From Streptomyces spinosus (lineage in GTDB: Bacteria; Actinomycetota; Actinomycetes; Streptomycetales; Streptomycetaceae), in contig NZ_JAINRC010000003.1 of the NCBI RefSeq assembly GCF_020400655.1, positions 434,001 through 498,000 on the forward strand: a DNA stretch of 64,000 bases, written 5' to 3'. Of this stretch, positions 54,964-63,961 are shown in pieces (the first letter of the stretch is position 1; each line of letters starts with the position of its first letter). Under the pieces are notes generated by a model, which was given only the letters and a program-made list of their open reading frames with translations, was not told where the DNA came from and made no database searches. A program made the translations under genes and the position numbers.

Positions 54964-56025
54964 TCAGCGACCGGTCTTGGGGGCCTTCCAGCGGGCGATG
55001 CCGCGGGCCACCAGGTTGAGGATCATCACGAAGGCGATCAGCGTGAGGGACGCCGCCCACGCGCGGTCGAACGCCGCACCGGAGCCCGCGCTGTTGGCGA
55101 ACTGCTGGTAGATGTACAGCGGCAGCGACGCCTGGGCGCCCTCGAAGGGGTTGTTGTTGATGAACGGGTTGCCGAACACCAGCAGCAGCACGGGCGCGGT
55201 CTCGCCGGCGATACGGGCGACCGCCAGCATGATGCCGGTGGTGATGCCTCCGACGGAGGTCGGCAGGACCACCTTCAGGATGGTCCGCCACTTGGGCACG
55301 CCGAGCGCCAGGGACGCCTCGCGCAGCTCGTTCGGGACGAGCTTGAGCATCTCCTCGGTGGAGCGGACGACGACCGGCATCATCAGGATCGCCAGGGCCA
55401 GCGAACCGGCGAAGCCGAACGGCTGCATCTCGAAGATGAGCATCAGGCTGAGGATGAACAGGCCCGCGACGATCGACGGGATGCCCGTCATGACGTCGAC
55501 GAAGAACGTGACGGCCTTGGCGAGCCGGCCCCGGCCGTACTCGACCAGGTAGATCGCGGTGAGCACGCCGATCGGGGCGCCGATGAGGGTGGCGAGGCCG
55601 ACCTGCTCCAGGCTGCCGATGATGGCGTGGTAGATGCCGCCGCCGGGCTCGGTGTCGGCGACGACCCCCATCGAGTGGGTCAGGAAGTAGACGTCGAGGA
55701 CCTTCACGCCGCGCACGACGGTCACCCAGATCAGGGAGACCAGCGGCACCACGGCGAGCAGGAAGGCCACCCAGACGAGGCTGGTGGCGACGCGGTCCTT
55801 GGCCTGGCGGCGGCCTTCGACGCGCGCGGCGACGCCGAACGTGCCGAGGACGAAGAGGACGGCGGCGATCAGACCCCACTGGACCTGGCTGTCCAGGCCG
55901 GCGGCCATGCTGATGCCGATGCCCAGGACGAGGGAGCCGGCGGCGATGACCCACGGCGTCCACCGGGGCAGGCTCGCGGCGCGCAGCGTGCTGTGCCGCT
56001 TGTCGGTGACGGCTGCGGTGCTCAT
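54964..56025 (-). CDS. pstA: phosphate ABC transporter permease PstA
   Basis: 353 residues with six main transmembrane helices and an N-terminal extension of about 60 residues with two further hydrophobic segments. The permease EAA-like loop is REASLALGVPKWRTILKVVL. Start ATG 56025 overlaps the pstC stop (ATGA). Confidence 0.97.
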   Translation of the reverse strand: MSTAAVTDKRHSTLRAASLPRWTPWVIAAGSLVLGIGISMAAGLDSQVQWGLIAAVLFVLGTFGVAARVEGRRQAKDRVATSLVWVAFLLAVVPLVSLIWVTVVRGVKVLDVYFLTHSMGVVADTEPGGGIYHAIIGSLEQVGLATLIGAPIGVLTAIYLVEYGRGRLAKAVTFFVDVMTGIPSIVAGLFILSLMLIFEMQPFGFAGSLALAILMMPVVVRSTEEMLKLVPNELREASLALGVPKWRTILKVVLPTSVGGITTGIMLAVARIAGETAPVLLLVFGNPFINNNPFEGAQASLPLYIYQQFANSAGSGAAFDRAWAASLTLIAFVMILNLVARGIARWKAPKTGR

Positions 56026-57026
56026 GCGTTGGCCCCCGAGTACTCCGCGCGACGGGCGATGATCAGCCGGGCGGCGCCGTTGACCAGCAGGGTGATGACG
56101 AACAGGACCAGACCGGAGGCGATGAGCGCGTCCCGGCCGAACTCGTTCGCCTCGCTGAACTTGCTGGCGATGTTCTGGGCGAAGGTGCCGCCGCCCGGGT
56201 TGAGCAGGCTGGCCTGGATGTCGAAGGACGGCGAGAGCACGGTGGCGACGGCCATCGTCTCGCCGAGCGCGCGGCCGAGGCCGAGCATGGAGGCGGAGAT
56301 CACGCCGGAGCGGCCGAAGGGCAGCACGGACATCCGGACGACCTCCCAGCGCGTGGCGCCGAGGGCCAGGGCCGCCTCCTCGTGCATCTGCGGGACCTGG
56401 CGGAAGACCTCACGGCTCACGTTGGTGATGATCGGCAGGATCATGATCGCGAGCAGGATGCCGACGGTGAGCATCGAGCGCGGCGCGCCCTCGTCCCAGG
56501 AGAAGACGCCGGTCCAGCCGAAGAAGTCGTTGAGCCAGCCGAACAGGCCGTTCATGTGCGGGACGAGCACGAGAGCGCCCCACAGGCCGTACACGATGGA
56601 CGGCACGGCGGCGAGCAGGTCGATCACGTACGCGACCGGGCCGGACATGCGGCGCGGGGCGTAGTGCGTGATGAACAGGGCGATGGCGACCGCGACCGGG
56701 ACCGCGATGACCATGGCGATGACCGAGGAGACGATCGTGCCGAAGACCAGGACCGCGATGCCGAACTTCGGTTCGAGGACGTTGGTGTTCCACTCGAACG
56801 TGGTCAGGAAGTTCGCGTGGTCCTTGCTGATCGCGAGGACGGCGCGGTAGGTGAGGAAGACCGCGATGGCGGCCATGATCACCAGCAGCAGGATGCCGGA
56901 GCCCCGGGAGAGTCCGAGGAAGATCCGGTCACCGGGGCGGGTGGCGCCACGGGCCGCGCGCTTCCGCTCGGCGATCGTGGGCTGGGAGGCGGGGGGAGGT
57001 ACGTCGGTTGTCGTCGATATGTCCAT
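56022..57026 (-). CDS. pstC: phosphate ABC transporter permease PstC
   Basis: 334 residues, six transmembrane helices (about 38-60, 80-110, 125-150, 185-200, 245-260 and 300-320). EAA loop HEEAALALGATRWEVVRMSV. RBS GGAG before ATG 57026. A partial terminator separates it from pstS. Confidence 0.97.
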   Translation of the reverse strand: MDISTTTDVPPPASQPTIAERKRAARGATRPGDRIFLGLSRGSGILLLVIMAAIAVFLTYRAVLAISKDHANFLTTFEWNTNVLEPKFGIAVLVFGTIVSSVIAMVIAVPVAVAIALFITHYAPRRMSGPVAYVIDLLAAVPSIVYGLWGALVLVPHMNGLFGWLNDFFGWTGVFSWDEGAPRSMLTVGILLAIMILPIITNVSREVFRQVPQMHEEAALALGATRWEVVRMSVLPFGRSGVISASMLGLGRALGETMAVATVLSPSFDIQASLLNPGGGTFAQNIASKFSEANEFGRDALIASGLVLFVITLLVNGAARLIIARRAEYSGANA

Positions 57027-57094
57027 CGGGTTCTCCGGTCTGCGGAGCCGTGCCCCCGAGGGGGCCGCGGCTCATGGCGGCGGTGCACCGGACG

Positions 57095-57128
57095 GTGCGG
57101 CCCGGCCCTGTCGGGTACCGGGCCGCAC
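57095..57128 (-). terminator. intercistronic hairpin between pstS and pstC
   Basis: GTGCGGCCCGG (57095-57105) and CCGGGCCGCAC (57118-57128) form a perfect 11-bp stem 13 bp beyond the pstS stop. A second stem can form at 57047-57074. Such a structure can lower read-through and give more PstS than permease. Confidence 0.75.
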
Positions 57129-57140
57129 TCTCGGATCAGG

Positions 57141-58274
57141 TCAGCTCAGGCCCTCGATGGTCGTGCGGACCTTGGAGATGATGTCGGCGGGCACGGGCGC
57201 GTAGCCGATGCTCGGGAGGATCTTCTGGCCGTCCTCGCTGGCGATGTAGCGCAGGAAGGCCTTGGTGGCGGGCAGGGTGTCCGCCTTGTTGCCCTTGTCG
57301 CACGCGATCTCGTAGGTGACCAGGGTGATCGGGTAGGCGCCCTCGGCCTTGGTCTTGTAGTCCAGCTTCAGCGAGAGGTCCTTGCCGGTGCCGACGACCT
57401 GCGCGGCGGCGATGTCGGCGGTGGCGCTCTCGGAGCTGGGCGCGACCGGCTTGCTGGCGCCGGTGTTGATGGACACGGCCTTGAGGCCGTCCTTGACGTA
57501 GGACAGCTCGAAGTAGCCGATGGCGCCGGAGGTCTGCTTCACCTGCTGGGCCACACCCGCGGACTGCGGAGCGGACTGGCCGCCCTTGGCCTGCCAGGCC
57601 TTGCCGCCGGAGTACTTCCAGTTGTCCGGGGTGGTGGCGATCAGGTACTTGGTGAAGTTGTCCGTGGTGCCGGACTCGTCCGAGCGGTGGAAGGCCTGGA
57701 TCTTCAGGTCGGGAAGCTTCACGCCCTTGTTCAGGGCGGCGATCGCCGGGTCGTTCCACTTGGTGATCTTGCTGTCGAAGATCTTGGCCAGGGTCGGGGC
57801 GTCCAGGACCAGGTTGTCGACACCCGGGACGTTGTAACCGATGGCGATCGGGCCGCCGACCATCGGCAGGTCGATGCCCTGGCCGCCCTTGCAGATCTGC
57901 TTGGAGGCGGTGACCTCTTCGGGCTTCAGCGGCGAGTCGGAACCGGCGAAGGCGACCTGGCCCTGCGTGAACGCGGTGACGCCGGCACCGGAGCCGCCGC
58001 CCTTGTAGTTGATCTGCACGCCGCAGGCCTGGGAGAAGCTCTTCACCCAGGCGTCGATCGCGTTCTTCTGCGCGGAGGAGCCGTCTGCGAGGAGCTGACC
58101 CTTGGCGTTGTCGCACTTGATCGAGCTAGCCTGGGCGGACGTGGACGGGTTGCCCGACGCACTGCCGCCGCCGCCGTTGTCGTCGGAGCCGCACGCCGTC
58201 AGGGCCAGGGCGCCGGTGACGGCGACAGCACCGAGAGAAAGGGCGCGCAGCCGGTTCTTGCGCTGAAGCTTCAC
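57141..58274 (-). CDS. pstS: phosphate-binding lipoprotein PstS
   Basis: 377 residues. Lipobox LTACGSD with Cys28, then a Gly/Ser linker and the PstS fold: GSSAQKNAIDAWVKSFSQAC, GGGSGAGVTAFTQGQVAFAG (the phosphate-binding loop), SGTTDNFTKYL. Captures phosphate outside the membrane for PstCAB. GTG 58274 after AAGGAACTCCCGAAA. Perfect 11-nt PHO-box repeats lie 130-155 bp upstream, as expected for PhoP control. Confidence 0.98.
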   Translation of the reverse strand: MKLQRKNRLRALSLGAVAVTGALALTACGSDDNGGGGSASGNPSTSAQASSIKCDNAKGQLLADGSSAQKNAIDAWVKSFSQACGVQINYKGGGSGAGVTAFTQGQVAFAGSDSPLKPEEVTASKQICKGGQGIDLPMVGGPIAIGYNVPGVDNLVLDAPTLAKIFDSKITKWNDPAIAALNKGVKLPDLKIQAFHRSDESGTTDNFTKYLIATTPDNWKYSGGKAWQAKGGQSAPQSAGVAQQVKQTSGAIGYFELSYVKDGLKAVSINTGASKPVAPSSESATADIAAAQVVGTGKDLSLKLDYKTKAEGAYPITLVTYEIACDKGNKADTLPATKAFLRYIASEDGQKILPSIGYAPVPADIISKVRTTIEGLS

Positions 58275-58386
58275 TTTCGGGAGTTCCTTCCAGGAGCCGC
58301 CGCTGTCGGCGGCGCGCGAGGTAGTAGAGGTGCGTGAGCGCGTTCATGGCCGCACTCGGCACCCGGTAAGGCCGAAATTAGGCAGA

Positions 58387-58429
58387 TCAGGTGAAGCCGC
58401 CGATGGCCGGAAGTGAACGAGGGGTGAAC
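58387..58429 (-). promoter_or_regulatory. PHO boxes upstream of pstS
   Basis: On the minus strand two adjacent 11-nt units, GTTCACCCCTC (58419-58429) and GTTCACTTCCG (58408-58418), form the PhoP direct repeat. A third weaker unit, GGCTTCACCTG, lies at 58387-58397, about one unit further on. The 320-bp gap 58275-58594 otherwise contains the pstS leader and the promoter of the FAD oxidase gene. Confidence 0.88.
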
Positions 58430-58594
58430 CCCTGCCGTCGGCCTGGTGAGGTCACGGAATGCTCACGGGGAGAGCACGCGAAGGTTCCGACGACCGGGTT
58501 GCGCGGATGTGACGTCGACGGTCACACCCCGCCGGGGAACTCCCGAGTGCGGCGCATCGTCTCGTTCCACAACAGCCGAGGAAAGGCGACAGAC

Positions 58595-60166
58595 ATGGAA
58601 CGGCGTACGTTCATCTCGGGCGGCGCGGCCGCCCTCGCGACGACCGCACTGACCGCGTGCGGTGCGGGCGGGGGTTCTTCGGCCCCCGCGGCGGACCACC
58701 CCGGTACGCCGTCGCGCGCGACCTCGCTGCCGGGCATCAGGACCACCAGCGCGACCGCCGCCGCGAACTGGGCGGCCCTCGCCCGTGACCTGGACGGCAC
58801 CCTGGTGCGGCCCGGCGACGCGAGCTGGAAGACCGCCCACCAGCTGTACAACACCCGCTTCGACGGGCTGAAGCCCGCCGCGGTCGCCTACGTCGCGCAC
58901 ACCGCCGACATCCGCACCACCCTCGCCTACGCCCATGCGCACGGCGTGAAGGTGTCCATACGCAACGGCGGCCACTCCTACGCCGGCTACTCCTCCGGCG
59001 ACAACCGGCTGATCGTCGACGTGTCGCGGCTGAACCGGGTCCGGGCGAGCGGCGGCCAGGCCGTCGTCGGCGCCGGCGCCAAGCTGATCGACGTCTACCG
59101 CGCGCTGGCCGCGAAGGGCGTGACCATACCCGCGGGCTCCTGCCCCACCGTCGGCGTCTCCGGCCTGGTGCTCGGCGGCGGCCACGGCGTCGCCTCCCGC
59201 GCCTACGGCCTGACCTGCGACAGCCTCACCCAGGCCACCCTGATCACCGCGGACGGCAAACAGCTCACGGCGAACGCGAGCACCAACAAGGACCTGTTCT
59301 GGGCGCTGCGCGGCGCCGGCAACGGCAACTTCGGCGTCGTCACCGAGCTGCAGTTCCGGACCCATGCCGCACCGCAGGCCGTGACCGCCTACCTGACCTG
59401 GCCGTGGGCCAAGGCCGCCAAGGTGATGCAGGCGTGGCAGGAGTGGGGCCCGAGCCAGCCCGACGAGATCTGGTCCTCCCTGCACCTGGCGTGCTCCCCG
59501 GGCCGCACCCCGACCATCTCCGTGGCCTGCTTCTCCCTCGGCACCTACGGAGAACTACAGAACGCGGTGGACCGCCTGGCCCACCTCGCGGGCGCCGACG
59601 CCTCCTCCGTCTCCCTGCGCCGCCGGGGCTACGAGGAGGCCATGGAGATCTACGCCGGCTGCTCCTCCTTCTCCACCGACGCCCAGTGCCACCTGCCCGG
59701 CTCCACCCCGGGCCGCTCCCCGCAGGGCAAGCTGGGCCGGGAGACGTACGCGGCGCGCTCCGACTTCTTCGACCGCTCGCTGTCCGCGGCCGGCATCCAG
59801 ACCGTGCTGAAGCAGATCGCCGCGGTGCGGGGCGGCGCGGGCAGCATCGCGTTCACCGCGCTCGGCGGCGCGGTCAACCGGGTCTCCCCGACCGCGACGG
59901 CCTTCGTCCACCGCCGCTCGCGGATGCTCGCGCAGTACATCGCCTCCTGGGGCACGGGGGCCTCCGGCTCCACCGCCCAGTCCTGGCTGACCTCGGCGCA
60001 CCAGGCGATGAAGCCGTACGCCTCGGGCGCCGCCTACCAGAACTACAGCGACCCGACGCTGAAGGACTGGCGGAAGGCGTACTACGGCGACGCGGCGGCC
60101 CGCCTGGCCAAGGTGAAGCAGCAGTACGACCCCCAGCGGTTCTTCTCCTACGCGCAGGGCCTGTAA
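58595..60166 (+). CDS. Tat-exported FAD-linked oxidoreductase (berberine bridge enzyme-like) lipoprotein
   Basis: 523 residues. A twin-arginine signal with lipobox (MERRTFISGGAAALATTALT then ACG). An FAD-binding PCMH domain (about 75-245) has the His of RNGGHSYAG and the Cys of IPAGSCPTVG that together give bicovalent flavin in BBE-like enzymes. The C-terminal BBE domain includes YQNYSDPTLKDWRKAYYGD. Likely oxidises sugars or natural products extracellularly. RBS GAGGAAAGG. Downstream hairpin at 60265-60323. Confidence 0.95.
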   Translation: MERRTFISGGAAALATTALTACGAGGGSSAPAADHPGTPSRATSLPGIRTTSATAAANWAALARDLDGTLVRPGDASWKTAHQLYNTRFDGLKPAAVAYVAHTADIRTTLAYAHAHGVKVSIRNGGHSYAGYSSGDNRLIVDVSRLNRVRASGGQAVVGAGAKLIDVYRALAAKGVTIPAGSCPTVGVSGLVLGGGHGVASRAYGLTCDSLTQATLITADGKQLTANASTNKDLFWALRGAGNGNFGVVTELQFRTHAAPQAVTAYLTWPWAKAAKVMQAWQEWGPSQPDEIWSSLHLACSPGRTPTISVACFSLGTYGELQNAVDRLAHLAGADASSVSLRRRGYEEAMEIYAGCSSFSTDAQCHLPGSTPGRSPQGKLGRETYAARSDFFDRSLSAAGIQTVLKQIAAVRGGAGSIAFTALGGAVNRVSPTATAFVHRRSRMLAQYIASWGTGASGSTAQSWLTSAHQAMKPYASGAAYQNYSDPTLKDWRKAYYGDAAARLAKVKQQYDPQRFFSYAQGL

Positions 60167-60264
60167 GCGGCCGGGACCGGCGTCCCGCCGTCGGCCGGCG
60201 GCGGGACGGGCGATGCGGCAGGCGGGACCGGCGCCCCGCCGCGCCGTCGCCCAGGGGCGGGCAG

Positions 60265-60323
60265 GGCGTGTCCGCGAACGGCGATGTGACGAACGCGACG
60301 TGCGGCGTCCCGGCGGACACGCC
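60265..60323 (+). terminator. inverted repeat after the FAD oxidase gene
   Basis: GGCGTGTCCGC (60265-60275) and GCGGACACGCC (60313-60323) pair perfectly around a 37-base loop. A plausible but loose terminator. Confidence 0.5.
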
Positions 60324-60339
60324 CCGGTATGCGATGTGA

Positions 60340-60358
60340 TCCGAACGAGAGGCCCTAG
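60340..60358 (-). repeat. 19-bp repeat, copy 2
   Basis: TCCGAACGAGAGGCCCTAG, the exact reverse complement of 28998-29016. It lies next to the stop codon of the PAP2 gene. See findings. Confidence 0.85.
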
Positions 60359-61066
60359 CTAGGCCGCGAGGTCCCGTTCCTCCGTGTCCAGGGGCGTGCG
60401 GGCGCCGGGCAGGAGGGCGTTGGCACGGTCGCCCGTCTCCGCTGACCGCCGCCGCACGAGCCGGCCGGCGCGCGGCGAGCGCTCCACGGCTCGCATCAGC
60501 GGGGTGAGCAGGGCCGTGGCGAGCGGGGACAGCAGCAGGACGACCGCCGTACCGAGGGCGAAGCCGCCGACGACGTCGGTCGGGTAGTGCACGCCCATGT
60601 AGACCCGGCAGAAGCCCTCCAGCAGGGCGAGGCCGATGCCGGCGAGGCCGAAGCGGCGGTGGGCGACGAAGAGCCCCACGCCGAGCGCCATCGTGATCGT
60701 CGCGTGGTCGCTGACGAAGGAGAAGTCGGTCTTGCCGGAGACGAGGACGTCCAGGCCCTGGTGGTCCACGAAGGGGCGGGGGCGCTCCACGAAGCCCCGT
60801 ATCGGCACGTTCACCAGCACCGCGAGACCGGCCGCGAGCGGCGCCCACACCAGCGCGGCCACCGAGGGCGCGGCCTCCTCGCCGCCCCGGCGCCGCACGG
60901 ACCACCAGCACCACAGGACCAGCAGCACCATGGCGAGCAGCAGGCCGTACTCACCGACGAACTCCATGACCCGGTCGAACCAGTGCGGCGCGTCCTTGGC
61001 CAGGCCGTTGATGTCGTAGAGCAGCTCGACGTCGGGGTTCGATCCGGATTCGGCGAGTACAGCCAT
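60359..61066 (-). CDS. PAP2-family membrane phosphatase
   Basis: 235 residues with about five to six hydrophobic helices. The phosphatase motifs are present: a KxxxxxxRP-like element (GFVERPRPF), VSDHATITMALGVG in place of PSGH, and CRVYMGVHYPTDVVGG (SRxxxxxHxxxD). Possibly an undecaprenyl-diphosphate phosphatase (BcrC-like) or lipid phosphatase at the outer face of the membrane. ATG 61066. A PHO-box-like repeat lies 217 bp upstream. Confidence 0.9.
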   Translation of the reverse strand: MAVLAESGSNPDVELLYDINGLAKDAPHWFDRVMEFVGEYGLLLAMVLLVLWCWWSVRRRGGEEAAPSVAALVWAPLAAGLAVLVNVPIRGFVERPRPFVDHQGLDVLVSGKTDFSFVSDHATITMALGVGLFVAHRRFGLAGIGLALLEGFCRVYMGVHYPTDVVGGFALGTAVVLLLSPLATALLTPLMRAVERSPRAGRLVRRRSAETGDRANALLPGARTPLDTEERDLAA

Positions 61067-61282
61067 CGTGCTGCGGCCCCTTCGTCGTCTTCCCGGACGC
61101 ACCTCGTGTGCGTCGCACCAGCCCCCCGTGGTTCGTAGATCCGCTTCCGCTGCACTGCCGCACTGACGTCCGCTCGGCTACGTCAACAGGAACGCATGCC
61201 CACCGTCTATACGTTCCACTCTCCACTGAATGATCACGCAGACGTTATCGAAGAGAGACTCGTCGCCCCAGCTCAGGGGATG

Positions 61283-61304
61283 GGTTCACGCTCGGTTCAC
61301 ACCG
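61283..61304 (+). promoter_or_regulatory. PHO-box-like direct repeat upstream of the PAP2 gene
   Basis: GGTTCACGCTC (61283-61293) and GGTTCACACCG (61294-61304) are two exact-spacing 11-nt units matching the PHO-box pattern GGTTCAnnnnn. They overlap the last codons of the SLT gene and are opposite in orientation to the PAP2 gene. Confidence 0.55.
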
Positions 61305-62298
61305 TCGTGGGGAGTGCTTTCGCGCCATCTTCGGTGACCCGGGTGGCGCCGAAGTAGTCGGGCGTGTCGATGGGGTCGAACCGGATCACGGCGCCCGTGC
61401 GCGGGGCGTCGATCATGTACCCGCCGCCGACGTAGATGCCGACGTGCCGGATGGCCCGGGAGTCGGTGAGGTCGTCGGAGAAGAACACCAGGTCGCCCGG
61501 GAGCAGCTGGTCCCGCGAGGGGTGCGGCCCGGCGTTGTACTGGTCGTTGGCCACGCGCGGCAGGGTGATCCCGACCTTCTCGTACGCGGCCTTGGTCAGC
61601 CCCGAGCAGTCGAAGCGCCCGCCCTGGTCGGGGGTGCCGTTGCCGCCCCACAGGTACGGCGTGCCGAGCCGGCTCTGCGCGAACGCGATGGCGCCGGCGG
61701 CCTGCCGGGTGGGGTCGATCCGGGTGACCGGCGCGGCGAAGCTCTTCTCCAGGCTGCGGATCCGCTGGACGTAGTTCCGCGTCTCGCTGATGGCCGGAAC
61801 CCCGCCCGCCCGGATGACCCGGTAGGCGCCCGCGTTGTAGGCGGCGAGCATGTTGTCGGAGACGTTCCCCGGCACGTCCTTCACGTACTTCGCCAGTTCG
61901 CAGTCGTACGAGGCGGCCGACGGGATCGCGTCGTCCGGATCCCAGATGTCCCGCTTGCCGTCGCCGTCGCCGTCGATCCCGTGCGTCGCCCAGGTGCTCG
62001 GGATGAACTGTGCGATCCCGCGGGCGTCGGCCGGGCTGACGACGGTCGGGTTCCAGCCGCTCTCCTGGTAGAGCTGCGCGGCGAGCAGCGCGGGACTGAG
62101 CGCCGGGCACAGGTTGCCCCACTTCTGCACCAGCGTCTTGTAGGCGGCCGGAACGGCCCCCTTGGCCAGCCCCCGGCTCCCCGACGTCACCCCGCCCACC
62201 AGGTTCCCGGCCACGAGATACACCCCGACGACGAGCAGCATGACGAAGCCCATGCCGAGCCCGACGGCCGCCCCACCGAACACCCATACCTTCCGCAC
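61297..62298 (-). CDS. lytic transglycosylase / NlpC-P60 endopeptidase fusion
   Basis: 333 residues. An N-terminal signal/anchor (about 5-32). An SLT-like transglycosylase domain (about 60-185: LLAAQLYQESGWNPTVVSPA with catalytic Glu, ARGIAQFIPSTW, MLAAYNAGAYRV). A C-terminal NlpC/P60 domain (about 205-325: FDCSGLTKAAYEKVG, RHVGIYVGGGYMI) with Cys and His. It cuts both glycan and peptide bonds, a layout typical of wall-penetrating machinery of secretion or conjugation systems. GTG 62298 after GGGGGAAAG. Confidence 0.94.
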   Translation of the reverse strand: MRKVWVFGGAAVGLGMGFVMLLVVGVYLVAGNLVGGVTSGSRGLAKGAVPAAYKTLVQKWGNLCPALSPALLAAQLYQESGWNPTVVSPADARGIAQFIPSTWATHGIDGDGDGKRDIWDPDDAIPSAASYDCELAKYVKDVPGNVSDNMLAAYNAGAYRVIRAGGVPAISETRNYVQRIRSLEKSFAAPVTRIDPTRQAAGAIAFAQSRLGTPYLWGGNGTPDQGGRFDCSGLTKAAYEKVGITLPRVANDQYNAGPHPSRDQLLPGDLVFFSDDLTDSRAIRHVGIYVGGGYMIDAPRTGAVIRFDPIDTPDYFGATRVTEDGAKALPTTV

Positions 62299-62413
62299 GG
62301 TTCAACTTTCCCCCATGCGGGCGAGGTTCAAGGCCATTTGTGCGCGAAGTGGCGTCATTTCACAGGCGGACGCGGCCGGATGACGCGTTCTCAGCCGGCC
62401 CGGCGGCCCCCGC

Positions 62414-63184
62414 TCAGTGCCCGGCCGTGGCGTCCCGGTACAGCTCCGCCGCCTCGCCGCCCAGGACCACGCTGTACGACGTGTCCGCCGTGGAGCCGCC
62501 CTGCTCGTGGCCGCCGAGCACGCCGACCACCTGGCCGTCACCGTTCACCCAGGGACTGCCGCTGGTTCCGCTCGTGAAGTCCGGGCAGTCGATGCGCTGC
62601 TGGGTACGGCTGTGCGGGACCGGCCTGTTGGTGCAGCTGATGGGCACCTCGCGGGAGTCGGGGTAGCCGGTGACGGTGACCGCGGTGGCACCGGTGGCCG
62701 CCCCGGTCGTGAACCGGTTGGCGCCGACCACGTCCTCCAGCCGCTCGCCGTCCCGCGCGGCGACGGCGGCGAAGGCGACGTCACTGTCCTCGTCCCGCCC
62801 CTTGGCCCACCCGTCCGGCAGGAACCGCCGCGTCACCCTCCACACCCCGTGCGGGGCCCGCCCGTCCCGGTAGCCCGGCACGAACACCAGAGCACCGTCG
62901 ACACCAGTCACGCAGTGCGCCGCGGTGACGATCAGATCGCCCTGCCCGCTGTGCACCACGGAGGCGGTGCAGAAGTGGCCGCCGGCGAGTCGGCCCACCC
63001 GGTCCGCGTCGAACAGCGCGCCCACTCGCGCGCTGTGCCGCGTCACGACGGTGTCGGCGGTGACCCCGAGGGGGCCCCGCCCGTCGTCCGCCGCGGCCAC
63101 GGAGGACGTCGTCACGGCCAGCAGCACCACAGCGCCGAGCAACGCGGGCCGTGAGGTGACCGAGATGCGTGAGGTGCGCTTCAT
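62414..63184 (-). CDS. secreted trypsin-like serine protease
   Basis: 256 residues. Signal peptide about 1-32 (ending SVAAADD). Chymotrypsin-like triad: His in VTAAHCVTG, Asp in DEDSDVAFAAV, Ser in SGTSGSPWVNG. Cys pairs probably form disulfides outside the cell. ATG 63184 with GTGGGGCCTG upstream. Unknown target; sits next to the SLT/NlpC fusion on the same strand. Confidence 0.93.
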   Translation of the reverse strand: MKRTSRISVTSRPALLGAVVLLAVTTSSVAAADDGRGPLGVTADTVVTRHSARVGALFDADRVGRLAGGHFCTASVVHSGQGDLIVTAAHCVTGVDGALVFVPGYRDGRAPHGVWRVTRRFLPDGWAKGRDEDSDVAFAAVAARDGERLEDVVGANRFTTGAATGATAVTVTGYPDSREVPISCTNRPVPHSRTQQRIDCPDFTSGTSGSPWVNGDGQVVGVLGGHEQGGSTADTSYSVVLGGEAAELYRDATAGH

Positions 63185-63593
63185 CAGGCCCCACTCTGTC
63201 CGACGAAGGTGAGAATCCCGTTCCGGCTTGGCTGAGATTTTCCTGTGAAACCCCCGATTCCCCGTCCTCGGCGACCCGAACGTCGAAGGACGCCTCCACC
63301 TGCCGATCGCCCCACCGCGGACGGACGGACCGCGGCACCCGGCCTTGACCCGTTCACCGGTCCCCCGTGAGAACATCGACGCGACGCGTCGCCCGGCCGG
63401 TACGACTCCGACCTCGTTGCCCAGCGTGACCTGCCATGATACACAGAGTGACCGAACGGGCCATTCATACGAAACCCGCCAGTCAATGACGTCAAGTCGA
63501 CATACGTTGGCGCCGTTGTCGGCGACAATGAGGCCTGACCTCTGCACACCGCAGGGGCACTCACGGAACTACCCACCAGGGGCGGTGACTTAC
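63185..63593. other. 409-bp divergent promoter region
   Basis: No gene seen. It contains the promoters of the protease and the pilin-like gene. A palindrome TTGTC-GGC-GACAA lies at about 63515-63527 and several AT-rich patches (63435-63500) suggest promoter elements. Confidence 0.5.
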
Positions 63594-63902
63594 ATGCTCT
63601 TTGCGGCCGACAAGGGAGACATCAACACCATCATCGGCGGGATCGCTCCGGACTGGGGCCCCTTCGGCAGCCTGGGCAACGAGGCCAAGGTGATGATCGA
63701 GGTGGTCATGGCCGTGGCCATCCTCCTCTGCCTCGGCATCGCGGTGTGGGGCGCGGCGAAGCAGCGCATCGGCGCCACGGCCCTGCGGGACACCTTCAGC
63801 GCCGAACAGGGCAAGGGCCTCATCATCGCCGGTCTGACCGGGGTGTTCATCATCGGATCCCTCGGCACGCTGTTCACGATCGTGTACGGCATGGCGGTCT
63901 GA
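63594..63902 (+). CDS. pilin-like two-helix membrane protein
   Basis: 102 residues: a short acidic N-terminus (MLFAADKGDINTIIGGIAPD), then two hydrophobic helices (about 36-55 and 74-98) linked by KQRIGATALRDTFSAEQGKG. This resembles VirB2/TrbC-like pilins or the small membrane subunit of type IV-like systems. ATG 63594; an upstream GTG at 63585 is possible. Together with the SLT/NlpC fusion it suggests the edge of a conjugation/secretion-type cluster extending to the right. Confidence 0.8.
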   Translation: MLFAADKGDINTIIGGIAPDWGPFGSLGNEAKVMIEVVMAVAILLCLGIAVWGAAKQRIGATALRDTFSAEQGKGLIIAGLTGVFIIGSLGTLFTIVYGMAV

Positions 63903-63961
63903 CCCCGCCCCCTCCACCCCACCCACCCGTCGTGCCCACCGGCTGAGGTTGCGTCTCCCTG

